A DNA stretch of 64,000 bases from Candidatus Saccharimonadota bacterium (lineage in GTDB: Bacteria; Patescibacteriota; Saccharimonadia; Saccharimonadales; Saccharimonadaceae). A program made the translations under genes and the position numbers. The notes beneath the pieces are model-generated. The model ran no database searches. It worked only from the letters and a program-made list of their open reading frames with translations, and was not told the origin of the DNA. This document shows positions 1-8,851 of the stretch, piece by piece. The stretch lies in assembly GCA_017432425.1 (NCBI GenBank), contig JAFRJE010000023.1, forward strand, positions 1-64,000. The letters run 5' to 3'. Within the stretch, counting starts at the first letter, position 1, and the number at the start of each line of letters is the position of its first letter.

Positions 1-51
1 TATCATAAATCCTTTATTTTTAGAGAAAATCGTGTTAGAATAAGGGGGTCT

Positions 52-128
52 GGGGTATTAGCTCAGTTGATTAGAGCGCTTCGATGGCATCGAAGAGGTC
101 GTGGGTTTGAGTCCCACATACTCCACCA
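52..128 (+). tRNA. tRNA-Ala (anticodon GGC)
   Basis: The sequence folds as a full cloverleaf. A 7-bp acceptor stem pairs GGGGTAT with ATACTCC, a 5-bp anticodon stem CTTCG/CGAAG encloses the loop ATGGCAT, and the T arm GTGGG/CCCAC carries a TTTGAGT loop. The anticodon GGC reads GCC/GCU alanine codons. The 3' CCA is encoded. A terminator-like hairpin follows about 35 nt downstream. Confidence 0.96.
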
Positions 129-162
129 TAATGTTAATAATTGGTTAAGTTTTGTTCAATTA

Positions 163-187
163 CCCCTGTAAAATGGGGCATTTTTTG
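163..187 (+). terminator. Probable terminator of tRNA-Ala
   Basis: CCCC (163-166) and GGGG (175-178) form a short stem around an 8-nt loop, and a run of six T follows within two bases. The stem is only 4 bp, so it is weak, but the T tract and its place after the tRNA support it. The remaining sequence to 330 shows no gene. Confidence 0.5.
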
Positions 188-365
188 TGCAATCTAAACA
201 AATTGGCATAAGCGGAATACTTTCGTAAAACACGGCAAAAAATAAAAGTTGGTCAAAATAAAACTCGTCATTAATTCTCCCGTGTAAAAGTCGTCTACCA
301 GCGCTTCTTCCATAACCGCTATAAGTATGGTATAATTACACCAAAACTAAGGATATATAGTTGTT

Positions 366-659
366 ATGCTAACAATAGATGAGATTAAAGAAGTTGTCTC
401 TCAGGTAAGTAAAAAATATGGCGTAAAGTCCGTATACCTTTTTGGTTCTTATGCCAAAGGTATAGCAAATGACCATAGCGATGTCGATTTAATTATTGAT
501 AAAGGCGAAGCCCTCCATAGATATAAAGATTATTTCTATTTTTGCGATGAGCTAGAAAGCAAATTAGGCACAGAAGTGGACGTTACGACCGAAGAAGGGA
601 TGCTCCCTGGTTTTTTTGATTTAATTAAAAACGATCGGATTCCTCTTTATGGCGTCTAG
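366..659 (+). CDS. mntA: MntA-type antitoxin (minimal nucleotidyltransferase)
   Basis: This 97-residue protein is a minimal nucleotidyltransferase. The signature GS-X10-DXD is exact: GS at about residues 27-28, then ten residues, then DVD before L. In HepT/MntA systems this antitoxin neutralises HepT by adding AMP to a tyrosine next to its active site; that is family knowledge, not seen here. The start ATG lies about 30 nt after a TATAAT box (331-336), with AAGGA 12 nt before the start. Its stop overlaps the start of the hepT gene by 11 nt, so translation is probably coupled. Antitoxin before toxin is one of the known gene orders. Confidence 0.88.
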   Translation: MLTIDEIKEVVSQVSKKYGVKSVYLFGSYAKGIANDHSDVDLIIDKGEALHRYKDYFYFCDELESKLGTEVDVTTEEGMLPGFFDLIKNDRIPLYGV

Positions 660-1020
660 CGATAAAATTCTTATAGAAACCATAGCAAGCTATTGCGAGA
701 CGCTAATGCTCGCCTTGTGCAATTATTCTATAAATAAAGAAACAATCGCAGGGAACCTTGCCTTCAGGGGAATGGTAGCATTCTTTGTTCAACAGGTTGG
801 GGAATGTGCCAAGAAACTCAGTCAAGAGTTTAAAGTAAATAATCCGGAAATCGATTGGAGAGCGATGAGCGGTCTAAGGAATAGAATCGCTCATGCATAC
901 GGCAGAATTGATATAGAAATCCTTTGGGATGTCGTCGAACACGACATTCCTGTATTGTTAGAGTTTTGTAAAACAGCTCTAAAAAACGAGGATTCAGCCG
1001 CAGACAATATAGCGGCATGA
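649..1020 (+). CDS. hepT: HepT-type HEPN toxin (ribonuclease)
   Basis: This 123-residue, mostly helical protein carries the HEPN nuclease motif RX4HXY as RNRIAHAY near residue 78, in the sequence context typical of HepT/DUF86. HepT toxins cleave RNA using the R and H, and the Y is the residue AMPylated by MntA. The pair therefore has both halves of a working system: catalytic R and H, target Y, and the GSX10DXD antitoxin directly upstream with overlapping reading frames. Its role could be plasmid or genome stabilisation or phage defence; the sequence does not decide. Confidence 0.88.
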   Translation: MASSDKILIETIASYCETLMLALCNYSINKETIAGNLAFRGMVAFFVQQVGECAKKLSQEFKVNNPEIDWRAMSGLRNRIAHAYGRIDIEILWDVVEHDIPVLLEFCKTALKNEDSAADNIAA

Positions 1021-1428
1021 TTATAGAACCATCAGGGGTAATCTCTCATCTCCTGTATATAGTCTTGCTTAGGAAAGAAATTATCATCAAGATGCATAGT
1101 CCTACCATCGAACACGCTATAGTGTTCCATTTGTTAGTATCATGAAGTTGAGGCTTGATCCCTTTTTGCGATAGTGGGAAAAGGACAAGAATATGATAAA
1201 TACTAATCTTCCCTCCATTCCGATCATGCTCGGCGCAAATAGCTTCTCCTCTGTTCTACACGGGAAATCAAAAAATAGAAAAAGTTGGTGCAGCATATAC
1301 TCGGCTACACCAACTTTTGGCTTATAGCGATTTTTACACGGCAAAAGAAAAAGGCTATAGCGTTTCAAAAGTGACGTCTTTAGCCATGATGTTTTTGTAT
1401 GTCCTTCCCCCGTTGGGGATTTTTGTTT
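1021..1428. other. Region of probable gene debris
   Basis: No intact gene is convincing here. On the plus strand an open frame without a clear start runs from about 1200 to a stop near 1455. It ends in a hydrophobic stretch (ends VLPPLGIFVFIAFCRFL), reads like the C-terminus of a membrane protein, and overlaps the 3' end of the next gene. Around 1117-1200 similar protein-like sequence appears in other frames, as if frameshifted. On the minus strand a 32-codon frame starts at 1130 (begins MEHYSVFDGRT). A hairpin at 1280-1318 (11-bp stem, extended past one mismatch) and a weak GC hairpin followed by T at 1406-1430 are also present. I read this as decayed coding sequence. Confidence 0.4.
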
Positions 1429-2430
1429 TTATAGCGTTTTGTAGATTTCTATGAGTTGTTTTCCGACCGAGCGGACGGATTTTTCTTCGGCTTTTTTATA
1501 GCCCGCTTTGGTTAAATCGGGGAGATTTTTTTCTAAAATATTTTTCGTTAAGGTTTTAAATTCGGCGAGGTTCTTCGCTTTATAGACTTCTTTTTTATTT
1601 TTAAGAAAATCAAAAACAGGAATATCGCGGAGAATCATTGGGGTCTTACAAGCAAGGGCTTCGAGCGCGGGAATTCCCTCGGTTTCTTCGAAGGTCGGAA
1701 AAATATATAAGTCGGCGCCGGAAAGCGCGGCTTTAATTTCGGGCTGAGGAACGTGTCCGGGGAAAATTAAATTCGGTAATTTAACGTTTAGAGCTTTGCG
1801 GATTTTATGCGGAATTAGACTTTTATTAATGTTGCCAAACCAAATAAATTTGTATTCCGGAAAGGTTTTTGCGAGTTCAATAAAATCGAGGATTCCCTTT
1901 CGCTCAAAAAACAAACCAATTCCCATAACGACTTTATCTTTTTCGGAAAAATGGTATTTTTTTCTAAACTTTTTACCCGCAGATTCGTCGCGGGAGAATA
2001 AATCTAAGTCGATTCCGTTCGAGATTGCGTAGATATTTTTTAGACCATAGCTTTCGAGAAGTTTTTTCGAGTATTCGCTCGGCGTAATAATAACGTCGCC
2101 GAGTTTATAACATTTTATAATCCAGCGTTTAAAGAGCGGCGAGATTAAATTCGCGAACCAAAAAGAATTTTTAAAGTCCTCTTCGGTCGAATGAGCATGA
2201 TAAACAACTTTCTTTCCGCGATGTTTTGCGCGTTTCGCGGCGAGGTAGCTTTTTGGACCGTAAAAGTTAATATGGATAATGTCAAAATCGTCTTTCGGGT
2301 TTAGGGTAAAAGGAATTTGATTGTCTTTTAGAGCCTGTTTTTGATGATCAATTGACTTTCCGAGACCAGAAACTTTCAAGGTTTTCTCGAATTCGGTATA
2401 GAGGAGGATTTTTGGAGTAGGCTTAGACAT
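1429..2430 (-). CDS. Glycosyltransferase family 4 (group 1)
   Basis: This 333-residue protein has the two-Rossmann (GT-B) layout of family 4 glycosyltransferases. The N-terminal half carries an acceptor-side domain with HAHSTEEDF, and the C-terminal half carries the nucleotide-sugar domain with the EX7E motif in EETEGIPALEALA. It probably adds a sugar to a lipid or glycan at the cytoplasmic face of the membrane; donor and acceptor cannot be told. I chose the ATG at 2430 (MSKPTPK) rather than the upstream TTG because the ten extra codons are simply the AT-rich promoter run. It stands alone, convergent to the debris region. Confidence 0.85.
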   Translation of the reverse strand: MSKPTPKILLYTEFEKTLKVSGLGKSIDHQKQALKDNQIPFTLNPKDDFDIIHINFYGPKSYLAAKRAKHRGKKVVYHAHSTEEDFKNSFWFANLISPLFKRWIIKCYKLGDVIITPSEYSKKLLESYGLKNIYAISNGIDLDLFSRDESAGKKFRKKYHFSEKDKVVMGIGLFFERKGILDFIELAKTFPEYKFIWFGNINKSLIPHKIRKALNVKLPNLIFPGHVPQPEIKAALSGADLYIFPTFEETEGIPALEALACKTPMILRDIPVFDFLKNKKEVYKAKNLAEFKTLTKNILEKNLPDLTKAGYKKAEEKSVRSVGKQLIEIYKTL

Positions 2431-2472
2431 TATAGATAAAATATATATTATATATGGCAAGTTAGCAAGGTT

Positions 2473-5070
2473 CTAAGGCGTATAGAATCTTGTTCTGTCG
2501 GCGTCGGAAGCGCGGCTAAGCATATTCGGGTCATTCATAATCTGGTTAAACTGTGATGCGAATTTGGTACGAATGGCGGTATCTGCCCCTGCATCACCTA
2601 CGTTAACGCCGGCAAGGGAGCATTTCAACTTATAATCAAGACGGAGAACTTGTTCAGCAGACATTTCGCCAATAATTTTATCACGTCTAGCCTCGTCCAT
2701 CGTACGCTGGATAAACTGAACTTGAGAATTTACTCCTTTATCGTCGGTCATAGTAGCAAAAGCAGTAGCGAGTCCCCTTGGATTTGCTCCGCTCAAAAGG
2801 TTTGGATTAGTAGCAGCTTGGTCGGCAAGCACTTTCCAGTTGTCCTTAGTATAACCAGCGAATCCATCGACGCCATGCGCGTTTACCTGAGCCTCAAGTC
2901 CATCATTAGAACGATAGAAATCTGCGAAATCTCGTCCTAAATGGTCTGCGCTAGCCGCCTGCCATTTTTGGAACTCTTTAAATTCCGGACTAACGCCACT
3001 CAAAACTTGGATCATTTCAGGACGAAGGGTTTCGGCATGGTCAATAGCGTATTTGATTAGTTCATCACGACCGCCTTTTGAGTCAATATCGCTTATTGCG
3101 GTTGCTGCTTGTATAGCTAGGTCGTGTTGAGATCTAACTTGGGCTGGAGTAAGGGGTCCGCCGGAGGCGTATAGGGCGGCAATACTATCCGAGATTCCAT
3201 TAAGCTCAGTAATGACATCCGCTCTGTCGCGAACTTTGTAATTTTCTTGATACATTTTGATAAGCTCATTATCCCTAGCTCGATCGACGTTAGTCATACG
3301 TTGTCCAACGTAATCGTCGTTATTGAAGAGTTCTGTCTCGTTAGAAATTCTTCTATTGTCTATTGCGTTTCTGTTTAATCCAGCAGTAACAAAATCGCCA
3401 GTAGCTTTGTGCGTAATGTCGAGGCGGGCTCGATCTTCCGCGATTTCGTTTTCGTTTACTCCAGCAGTTCGGAAGTCAGCAGTAGCTTTACGAGCATCTT
3501 CGCGCCTCGCTCGATCTTCCGCCACAATGTTTTCGTTCCTACCAGCTTGTCTAAAGGCGTCAGTAGCATGTTCGGTCATAGTTCTTCGCTTTTTGTCCAT
3601 TTCTACCGCTAGCTCATTCCTACTGGCAGTAGAAAAATCTTCGGAAGACATTAAACGACGCTCCTGTCTTAGCCTTTCGATATCCGCATTAGATTTACGC
3701 GCTCTCGCCAAACGTTCTTCTTGGCGTGCGCTACGATTGGTTATGCCACTAAGCCGACCGATTACGCGGTTGTTAGAAGATTGACGCATTCTCTGAGAAA
3801 GAGGCGTTTCTCCGCGTAAAAATCTTCCTTGAGTAGTGCGGCCTTGAGTACGGGCGAGATTCGTACCCCGTTGTTGGAGACTCTGGAGTCTTGCTCCGAT
3901 ATTTCCGACGCCATTAAGCGCCTTAATAACTAATGTCGGCGCGGCGTAAAACGGAAGGAAACAAGCAATCGAAGCAATAACCATCTGGAGAAGACTGGTA
4001 CTGGCAGGGTTAAGCGCCAAAACTTCAATCACACACGCCATTCCATATAATAAACTGCAAATCGGATAAATGACAAGCACAGACTGGAGAAGTTTAAACC
4101 AGCGTTTATAGAGATTTTCCGTGTTCGGGAGAATCATACAAGCGATTGCGAGCGGAGAAACAGCAACGCAAGCCATGGCGAGGATTTGACGAATAGCAAG
4201 CATAGCAAAGAAAATCAAAACCGCTAGGAGGAAGATAATGACGAGAACGACCGCAGCAATAACAAGCGCGAGGGTAATGTTTCCGGCGCCAGAACCGAGC
4301 GAGAGACCTTGAAAAATAACTCCAGCTCCACCAGCAGCAGCGACAATAATGATGACAACAATACGGATGAAGTTCGTCCCTGTATACGTAACACCAATAT
4401 TTGTGGCAATAGTTTGAGCAACGCCGTTAAGCTGGCTTCCAACCGAGGAGCCAATAATATTAGAAATATCTACAGCAATTTGGCAAATATAAAACGAGAG
4501 GTTAACGAGGATTGCAGCAATAATAATTTTTGGGAGCATACGTTTAATCCCGTAATTGTTGATTCCGTAGCCGGTAATTTGAGACAAAATGACGATAACC
4601 ATAAAAATGATAACAAAAATATTCGCCGCGCCGCGGAAATAATCCCAAAGAATATAGGTTGCACTAGTATCCTTGTCGGTTGAAACAACGGTCGCAGCAT
4701 TTAAATTCAGCTCGTCCGCGAGCATATTGTAAAGTCCGTTCGTTCCCTCGGAAATGGTTTCGATTCCAGGACAAAGTGCCCAGGACATTCCACCAAAGCC
4801 AGAAGCACACTGTTCGCTCGGAAAAGGGGTATCGTCATCAACAGTTATTGTTCCTCCAGTTCCAGTTCCGCCACCTGAGCCATCGTCGCTCCCGCTATCA
4901 CCGCCACTATCACCATCATCTTCTTCTCCGAAAGCATCGTCAAAACTACTGTCGTCATCCTCGCCGTCGGCAAAGGTATTGAGCGCGACAGAAGAGACTA
5001 CAGAGAAAGAAAGAAAAACACAAAGAATGATCGTGGCGAGTCTTTTCAGTTTCGAGAAATTTTTTGTCAT
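2473..5070 (-). CDS. Large polytopic membrane protein, VirB6/TrbL-like
   Basis: This 865-residue protein has an N-terminal signal or anchor (about 9-33) and an acidic Gly/Asp/Ser linker (about 36-80). It then has roughly six hydrophobic segments between about 140 and 385. A long polar helical C-terminal half is rich in Arg, Asp and Glu and contains four 27-residue repeats. The layout, a multi-helix core followed by a big soluble tail, resembles the VirB6/TrbL inner-membrane subunit of type IV secretion machines, but no diagnostic motif is visible and the match is by architecture. The ATG follows AAGGA and a TATAAT box 10 nt upstream. The next minus-strand gene upstream (5104-7914) also encodes a very large membrane-linked protein, so the two may form one envelope complex. 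Confidence 0.6.
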   Translation of the reverse strand: MTKNFSKLKRLATIILCVFLSFSVVSSVALNTFADGEDDDSSFDDAFGEEDDGDSGGDSGSDDGSGGGTGTGGTITVDDDTPFPSEQCASGFGGMSWALCPGIETISEGTNGLYNMLADELNLNAATVVSTDKDTSATYILWDYFRGAANIFVIIFMVIVILSQITGYGINNYGIKRMLPKIIIAAILVNLSFYICQIAVDISNIIGSSVGSQLNGVAQTIATNIGVTYTGTNFIRIVVIIIVAAAGGAGVIFQGLSLGSGAGNITLALVIAAVVLVIIFLLAVLIFFAMLAIRQILAMACVAVSPLAIACMILPNTENLYKRWFKLLQSVLVIYPICSLLYGMACVIEVLALNPASTSLLQMVIASIACFLPFYAAPTLVIKALNGVGNIGARLQSLQQRGTNLARTQGRTTQGRFLRGETPLSQRMRQSSNNRVIGRLSGITNRSARQEERLARARKSNADIERLRQERRLMSSEDFSTASRNELAVEMDKKRRTMTEHATDAFRQAGRNENIVAEDRARREDARKATADFRTAGVNENEIAEDRARLDITHKATGDFVTAGLNRNAIDNRRISNETELFNNDDYVGQRMTNVDRARDNELIKMYQENYKVRDRADVITELNGISDSIAALYASGGPLTPAQVRSQHDLAIQAATAISDIDSKGGRDELIKYAIDHAETLRPEMIQVLSGVSPEFKEFQKWQAASADHLGRDFADFYRSNDGLEAQVNAHGVDGFAGYTKDNWKVLADQAATNPNLLSGANPRGLATAFATMTDDKGVNSQVQFIQRTMDEARRDKIIGEMSAEQVLRLDYKLKCSLAGVNVGDAGADTAIRTKFASQFNQIMNDPNMLSRASDADRTRFYTP
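3319..3642 (-). repeat. Four tandem 27-residue (81-bp) coding repeats
   Basis: Residues about 477-584 of the VirB6/TrbL-like protein fall into four units of exactly 27 residues. Each begins with DF or AF, has A-G/S-x-N near position 6-9 and ends near a KAT/HAT. The two central copies share the stretch AEDRAR. The outer copies are more divergent. The periodicity suggests a helical rod or coiled-coil extension. Confidence 0.75.
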
Positions 5071-5103
5071 AGTTTCCTTAATTATAACATAACCTTTTTC
5101 GTT

Positions 5104-7914
5104 TTAGACAGAAAATACACGATTCCGGACGTCGTTATATATTATATATTTCGGTTCGAGAGCAAGGGTCGAGTCTTCAACTTCGTTCGTATCTTCAAAG
5201 TAGATTTTTTCGGCTTCGGGCTTTCCGAAAGCAAGACGCTCCTCTGGTTTATAGTTAGCGATATAATATAAGCCTTCTAAGGTATCCAAAGTAGCGACAA
5301 CGTCGTCTTTTGACATGCCCGACCAACGCGCCAAAACGCCCTCAAAAGAATTATCCAAGGGATTCTTTTGGTAGTAGTCTTCTAAATATAGGGCGATTGA
5401 GTTTTTCTCGACGGTCCCGATACTTTCCAATAATCGCTGATCTTCGGCAAACCTCTGATAGTATTGTCCTTCTTCGTTCCAGAACCTTGCGTTCTTTTCA
5501 CTATCGACACAGTTCAGTCCACTAATCCATTGCATATTTTCTCTATTATCAACGATGTCAGCAATACTCCCGATTAAACTACCGATCAACGGGATTTTTC
5601 TCCACCAAGCAGAGGCGGCATTTTCCTTAATTTTGTCGGCAATATTAGAATCGGCATAACCCCAGTTTGATAACCGCTGACCGCAGAAGTTAATAAACTT
5701 TTCGAGATTAGAATTCTTTTTGATTTCGTAGGTTTTTGTTTCCGAATTATAATCTCCAAGTCCTCCGAGGGATTGTACTTTTTCAATAATCGCTTCCGGC
5801 TTCGTAGTTTGAGTTGATGATTCGGAAATAATGTACGGACGGCAATAAGCGTCTCCGGCAATTCCTAACGAATCAAGAACGGGACATTCGCCGAATGAAT
5901 CGATGAGCTGAGTCTCGGCAATTGCGCTAGCGGACGGAAGTAATTTCGTAACGGAATTAACGGTCAAACTACTAATATTTTTTAATATATTCCCAGAGGA
6001 AGAGGTTACGGAAAATGGAATCAAGTTATATGCTAGACTACCGAAGAAAGTGTATTGAGAAGATACGTCGAACGGGCTTCTAATAGAGCGTTGGTATTCT
6101 GCTTCCTGCGCAATAACGACTTCTTGGCTACGCTTAAAGTCTACGACCTGATTCTTTCCGGCTGGCGTCCCTCCGCCGGTTTGATGGTTTGAGCTTACGT
6201 ATAAGTTTGCCCCCGCAACAAGCGCATTGCCCAAGTCGGGACCGAGCCATTCAGCCGCCATATCCTTTAGAAAGGTATTGCCGAACTTATCCCATAGCCA
6301 CGTTAGTACTTTTTCTGCTAGTTCATTTTTGATTCCATTTATAACTGGGCTAACTGCTAAGGTTACGATGGTCTGGATTCCAAATTTTATTAAAGCTCCG
6401 ACTCCGCCCGTCGCAATTCCGACAACTGTAAGAACCGTGCTTATGACATTAAGCGTTCCACTAACGTAATTACACATTTCCATTGCTTTTACGATATTAG
6501 TAAAACCACTGGCGGCTTTTCCCAACAAGTCAATGACCGCATTCCCCGATTCCGAAGAGCCCATATTCGCCATCGCCGATTCTGAATTAACAGCCATAAC
6601 GCTTTCATCATTACTCTTGATTTCTGTTCCAGAAAATAGCGCGGTCATTCCGCTCGAAGCAAATGAATTTTTACCGGTATCTGGGTCTTCCTCCATAAGG
6701 CGGTTATTATAGGTATTCATCACAGTCCCGTCACTATCGCCCGCTTGAACCATTTGAACTGACTCTAGATAACCGGACAGCAAGTTAAACAGTTGGTTAT
6801 TTTGAAAAGCAGTTACTAAGGTTTGGGCTTTACTGACTATCTGTAGCGCCTGACAAGTTATATTCCCTAGCCCAGATAGACCTGACGTGATTGCTGCGGC
6901 AGTAAGTATGCCCTTTCCAGTTCCGGTTACCGTTTCGCCACTGCCGTCTGAATTTGCCGCTTCAGTTCCCCCAAGGGTGCTGCCACGCATCTTCCCTTTT
7001 ACCCAATTCATTCCGTCTCTAAAGGTATAGCGCATTCCGGTGCGTCCAGTATAAAGAGCGCCAAAGCTAGCAATGCGGGAAGTATTTGTCTGGAAGTACC
7101 TGCTTCTTGAAAAATCTCTAACGATTTCATTAATCGACATCAAAGAGTCATACCAACCTGAACTACCTCCGCGCCACGTTTTTGAAGCGGTTGTATAAGG
7201 GTTTTTAAAGTCTTTGTCGTTTAAGGCGTCGGAATAGAGGACTGCGTCGCCAAGGTCGCCAGGGACGTTAGAGCCGGCGGAGGCGAGAGCGCGATCTTCG
7301 GAGGAAGAAGAACCATAAACAACGTTATATTCTTTCCCTTTTTTATAGGCGAGGGCGACAGTTCCGTCGGAGACATTAAACGGGATTATCCCGACTTCGC
7401 GGAGAGAGGATTTTTGGTCTTCGGAGATTCCGAAAAGCCCGCCGCCGGAAAGTTGGAGATCAAGGATATTGTCGGAGCGGAGGACGGAGGAGATTCCGTT
7501 TGTATTAAACTCTTCGATAAAGCGATTGACGATTGCGAACGGCATGAGGGTCTGGGAGCCGAAAATCAAAAAGCCGAGAGCGCAAAGAAGAAAAACTAGG
7601 GCGACGATTGGACCATGTTTTTTCGCGGAAAAGCGAATTTTTCCTTTCGGTTCTTTCCTCGCAACGCCGGCGACGGAATTTTTAAACGAAAGTTCGGATT
7701 CGGCGGACAAAGCGTCGGACTGGCCGCCGGAAAGATCGGAAGAACCAGAAGCGGACGAAGAGGTTTTTTCCGCGGCGAGAAGATTTTCCGCGGCGGATTT
7801 TTTGCGAGCATCGTCTCCAGGGAGAGTCGGGCGAAGACCGGCGCGAGTACTCTCGCCGATTTCGCGATATGGGTCATGCTCCGCTAAACCGGTTGAACCG
7901 TTATTATCATCCAT
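5104..7914 (-). CDS. Large single-anchor membrane protein of unknown function
   Basis: This 936-residue protein has a Ser/Ala/Glu-rich cytoplasmic-looking N-terminus (about 1-95) and one strong membrane segment (about 102-125). A second hydrophobic patch lies near residues 480-525, with long Ser/Asn-rich regions of outer-domain character. Several scattered cysteines (for example in SFGECPVLDS and GDAYCRPY) could form disulfides. I do not recognise the family. I start it at ATG 7914 (MDDNNGS), which sits 10 nt after a TATAAT box; the longer frame begins inside the promoter. It lies directly upstream of the VirB6/TrbL-like gene on the same strand, which suggests a shared secretion or surface apparatus. 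Confidence 0.6.
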   Translation of the reverse strand: MDDNNGSTGLAEHDPYREIGESTRAGLRPTLPGDDARKKSAAENLLAAEKTSSSASGSSDLSGGQSDALSAESELSFKNSVAGVARKEPKGKIRFSAKKHGPIVALVFLLCALGFLIFGSQTLMPFAIVNRFIEEFNTNGISSVLRSDNILDLQLSGGGLFGISEDQKSSLREVGIIPFNVSDGTVALAYKKGKEYNVVYGSSSSEDRALASAGSNVPGDLGDAVLYSDALNDKDFKNPYTTASKTWRGGSSGWYDSLMSINEIVRDFSRSRYFQTNTSRIASFGALYTGRTGMRYTFRDGMNWVKGKMRGSTLGGTEAANSDGSGETVTGTGKGILTAAAITSGLSGLGNITCQALQIVSKAQTLVTAFQNNQLFNLLSGYLESVQMVQAGDSDGTVMNTYNNRLMEEDPDTGKNSFASSGMTALFSGTEIKSNDESVMAVNSESAMANMGSSESGNAVIDLLGKAASGFTNIVKAMEMCNYVSGTLNVISTVLTVVGIATGGVGALIKFGIQTIVTLAVSPVINGIKNELAEKVLTWLWDKFGNTFLKDMAAEWLGPDLGNALVAGANLYVSSNHQTGGGTPAGKNQVVDFKRSQEVVIAQEAEYQRSIRSPFDVSSQYTFFGSLAYNLIPFSVTSSSGNILKNISSLTVNSVTKLLPSASAIAETQLIDSFGECPVLDSLGIAGDAYCRPYIISESSTQTTKPEAIIEKVQSLGGLGDYNSETKTYEIKKNSNLEKFINFCGQRLSNWGYADSNIADKIKENAASAWWRKIPLIGSLIGSIADIVDNRENMQWISGLNCVDSEKNARFWNEEGQYYQRFAEDQRLLESIGTVEKNSIALYLEDYYQKNPLDNSFEGVLARWSGMSKDDVVATLDTLEGLYYIANYKPEERLAFGKPEAEKIYFEDTNEVEDSTLALEPKYIIYNDVRNRVFSV

Positions 7915-7993
7915 TCTAGTTATGATTATAAAGCGAGGAAGAAAAAAAGTAAACATAAGAAATCCCCCGCGAAAGCGGAGGAAGTTGGAGCAA

Positions 7994-8773
7994 TTAGTCG
8001 ATTCGACTCGGAAAACTATCTTCGGGGTTAAAATAGTTCGAGCGGACGGCGTCGAGAGCGAACTTCAGAAATCTCTCGAAAAAGTCAACGCCGGTCGGGT
8101 CGTTTTTCTTGAGTTTTGGAAGAACGCTGTCGAGCCAGTTGTCGGCGGTCTTCTCGGATTTAGTGCGCTCGAAATTCTGCTCGTCCTGTTTCGTAAGTCC
8201 GAGATGAACTCGCTTGTAGCGAATACTGCCGGGGAAGCCGGCATATTCATAAATCAACGCTTGGAGGATTGCCTCGGACTTGTCGATACAATAAGCAAAC
8301 CGACCGAGTAGCGTGTTCTTCTTCTGGAACGCGCGGAAATTTTTGACGAGCTTTGTAAAGCCGGGCGTCAAATTCCCGAAAATCCGAAGAAAAACACTAA
8401 GTTCTTCGGCGTCCTTTTTGACCTCGTCGCGATTGCCGTCGTCGGAAACGTCGCCGGACGCGATTTCGCCAAAATCATGTGTTAAGAGCAGTTCGTAAAC
8501 CTCGGCGCGTTTATACCTATGAGTATATTCGGGGAACAGCTCGAAGAGGAGAAAAGCGAAGAAGGCACAACCGCCCTCATGTTCATTGTCGTATTCTGGA
8601 CGATCGGGCGAGGCAAACAGCGGGTAGGCATGATCGAGGACACCCCAGTCGCGCCAACCCTTGCGCAAAACAAGACGACCTTTTCCCTTGTAGAGAAAGT
8701 AAATCAATAGCAAAATCGTGAAACGGGTTTCTTCAGAAAGAGTTCGATAACTCTTTAAATCCTTAGAATCCAA
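7994..8773 (-). CDS. HD-domain hydrolase, YfbR/HD_3-like
   Basis: This 259-residue protein contains the HD metal site. HEGG near residue 65 gives the first histidine, LLTHDFGEIASGD near residue 93 gives the HD pair followed by the E and GD typical of the HD_3/5'-nucleotidase (YfbR) group, and a later D in CIDKSEA supplies the last ligand. Likely activity is phosphate removal from a nucleotide or related compound; the substrate is unknown. No ATG fits. The start is a TTG at 8773 preceded by AAGGAG with a 9-nt gap. It has its own promoter (8823-8851), unlike most neighbours. Confidence 0.75.
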   Translation of the reverse strand: MDSKDLKSYRTLSEETRFTILLLIYFLYKGKGRLVLRKGWRDWGVLDHAYPLFASPDRPEYDNEHEGGCAFFAFLLFELFPEYTHRYKRAEVYELLLTHDFGEIASGDVSDDGNRDEVKKDAEELSVFLRIFGNLTPGFTKLVKNFRAFQKKNTLLGRFAYCIDKSEAILQALIYEYAGFPGSIRYKRVHLGLTKQDEQNFERTKSEKTADNWLDSVLPKLKKNDPTGVDFFERFLKFALDAVRSNYFNPEDSFPSRID

Positions 8774-8822
8774 AAAAATCAGCTCCTTTTTCTAAGATAC
8801 TTTCCGCCCCAACTAACTCTAG

Positions 8823-8851
8823 ATTATATGATAATTATTCTAAGCTCGCAA
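8823..8851 (-). promoter_or_regulatory. Promoter of the HD hydrolase gene
   Basis: Read on the minus strand, TTGCGA (8846-8851) and TATAAT (8823-8828) are separated by exactly 17 bp. The -35 box lies inside the 3' end of the Clp-like gene. The leader to the TTG start is about 45 nt and holds the AAGGAG site. Confidence 0.65.

Noticed and set aside
1280-1318. Strong hairpin as a small RNA or terminator
   Set aside because: No convincing transcript leads into it; the T run exists only on the minus strand where no gene precedes it.
1117-1368. Minus-strand 83-codon frame
   Set aside because: No start signals, unusual composition and the plus-strand frames look more protein-like.
3323-3784. Plus-strand open frame of 153 codons opposite the VirB6/TrbL-like gene
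   Set aside because: It is the complement of the repeat-rich coding region; composition is Ser/Arg-rich shadow sequence, with no start signals.
7469-8311. Plus-strand 280-codon frame across two minus genes
   Set aside because: It spans the 3' half of one gene, an intergenic gap and the 5' part of another; codon bias follows the minus genes.
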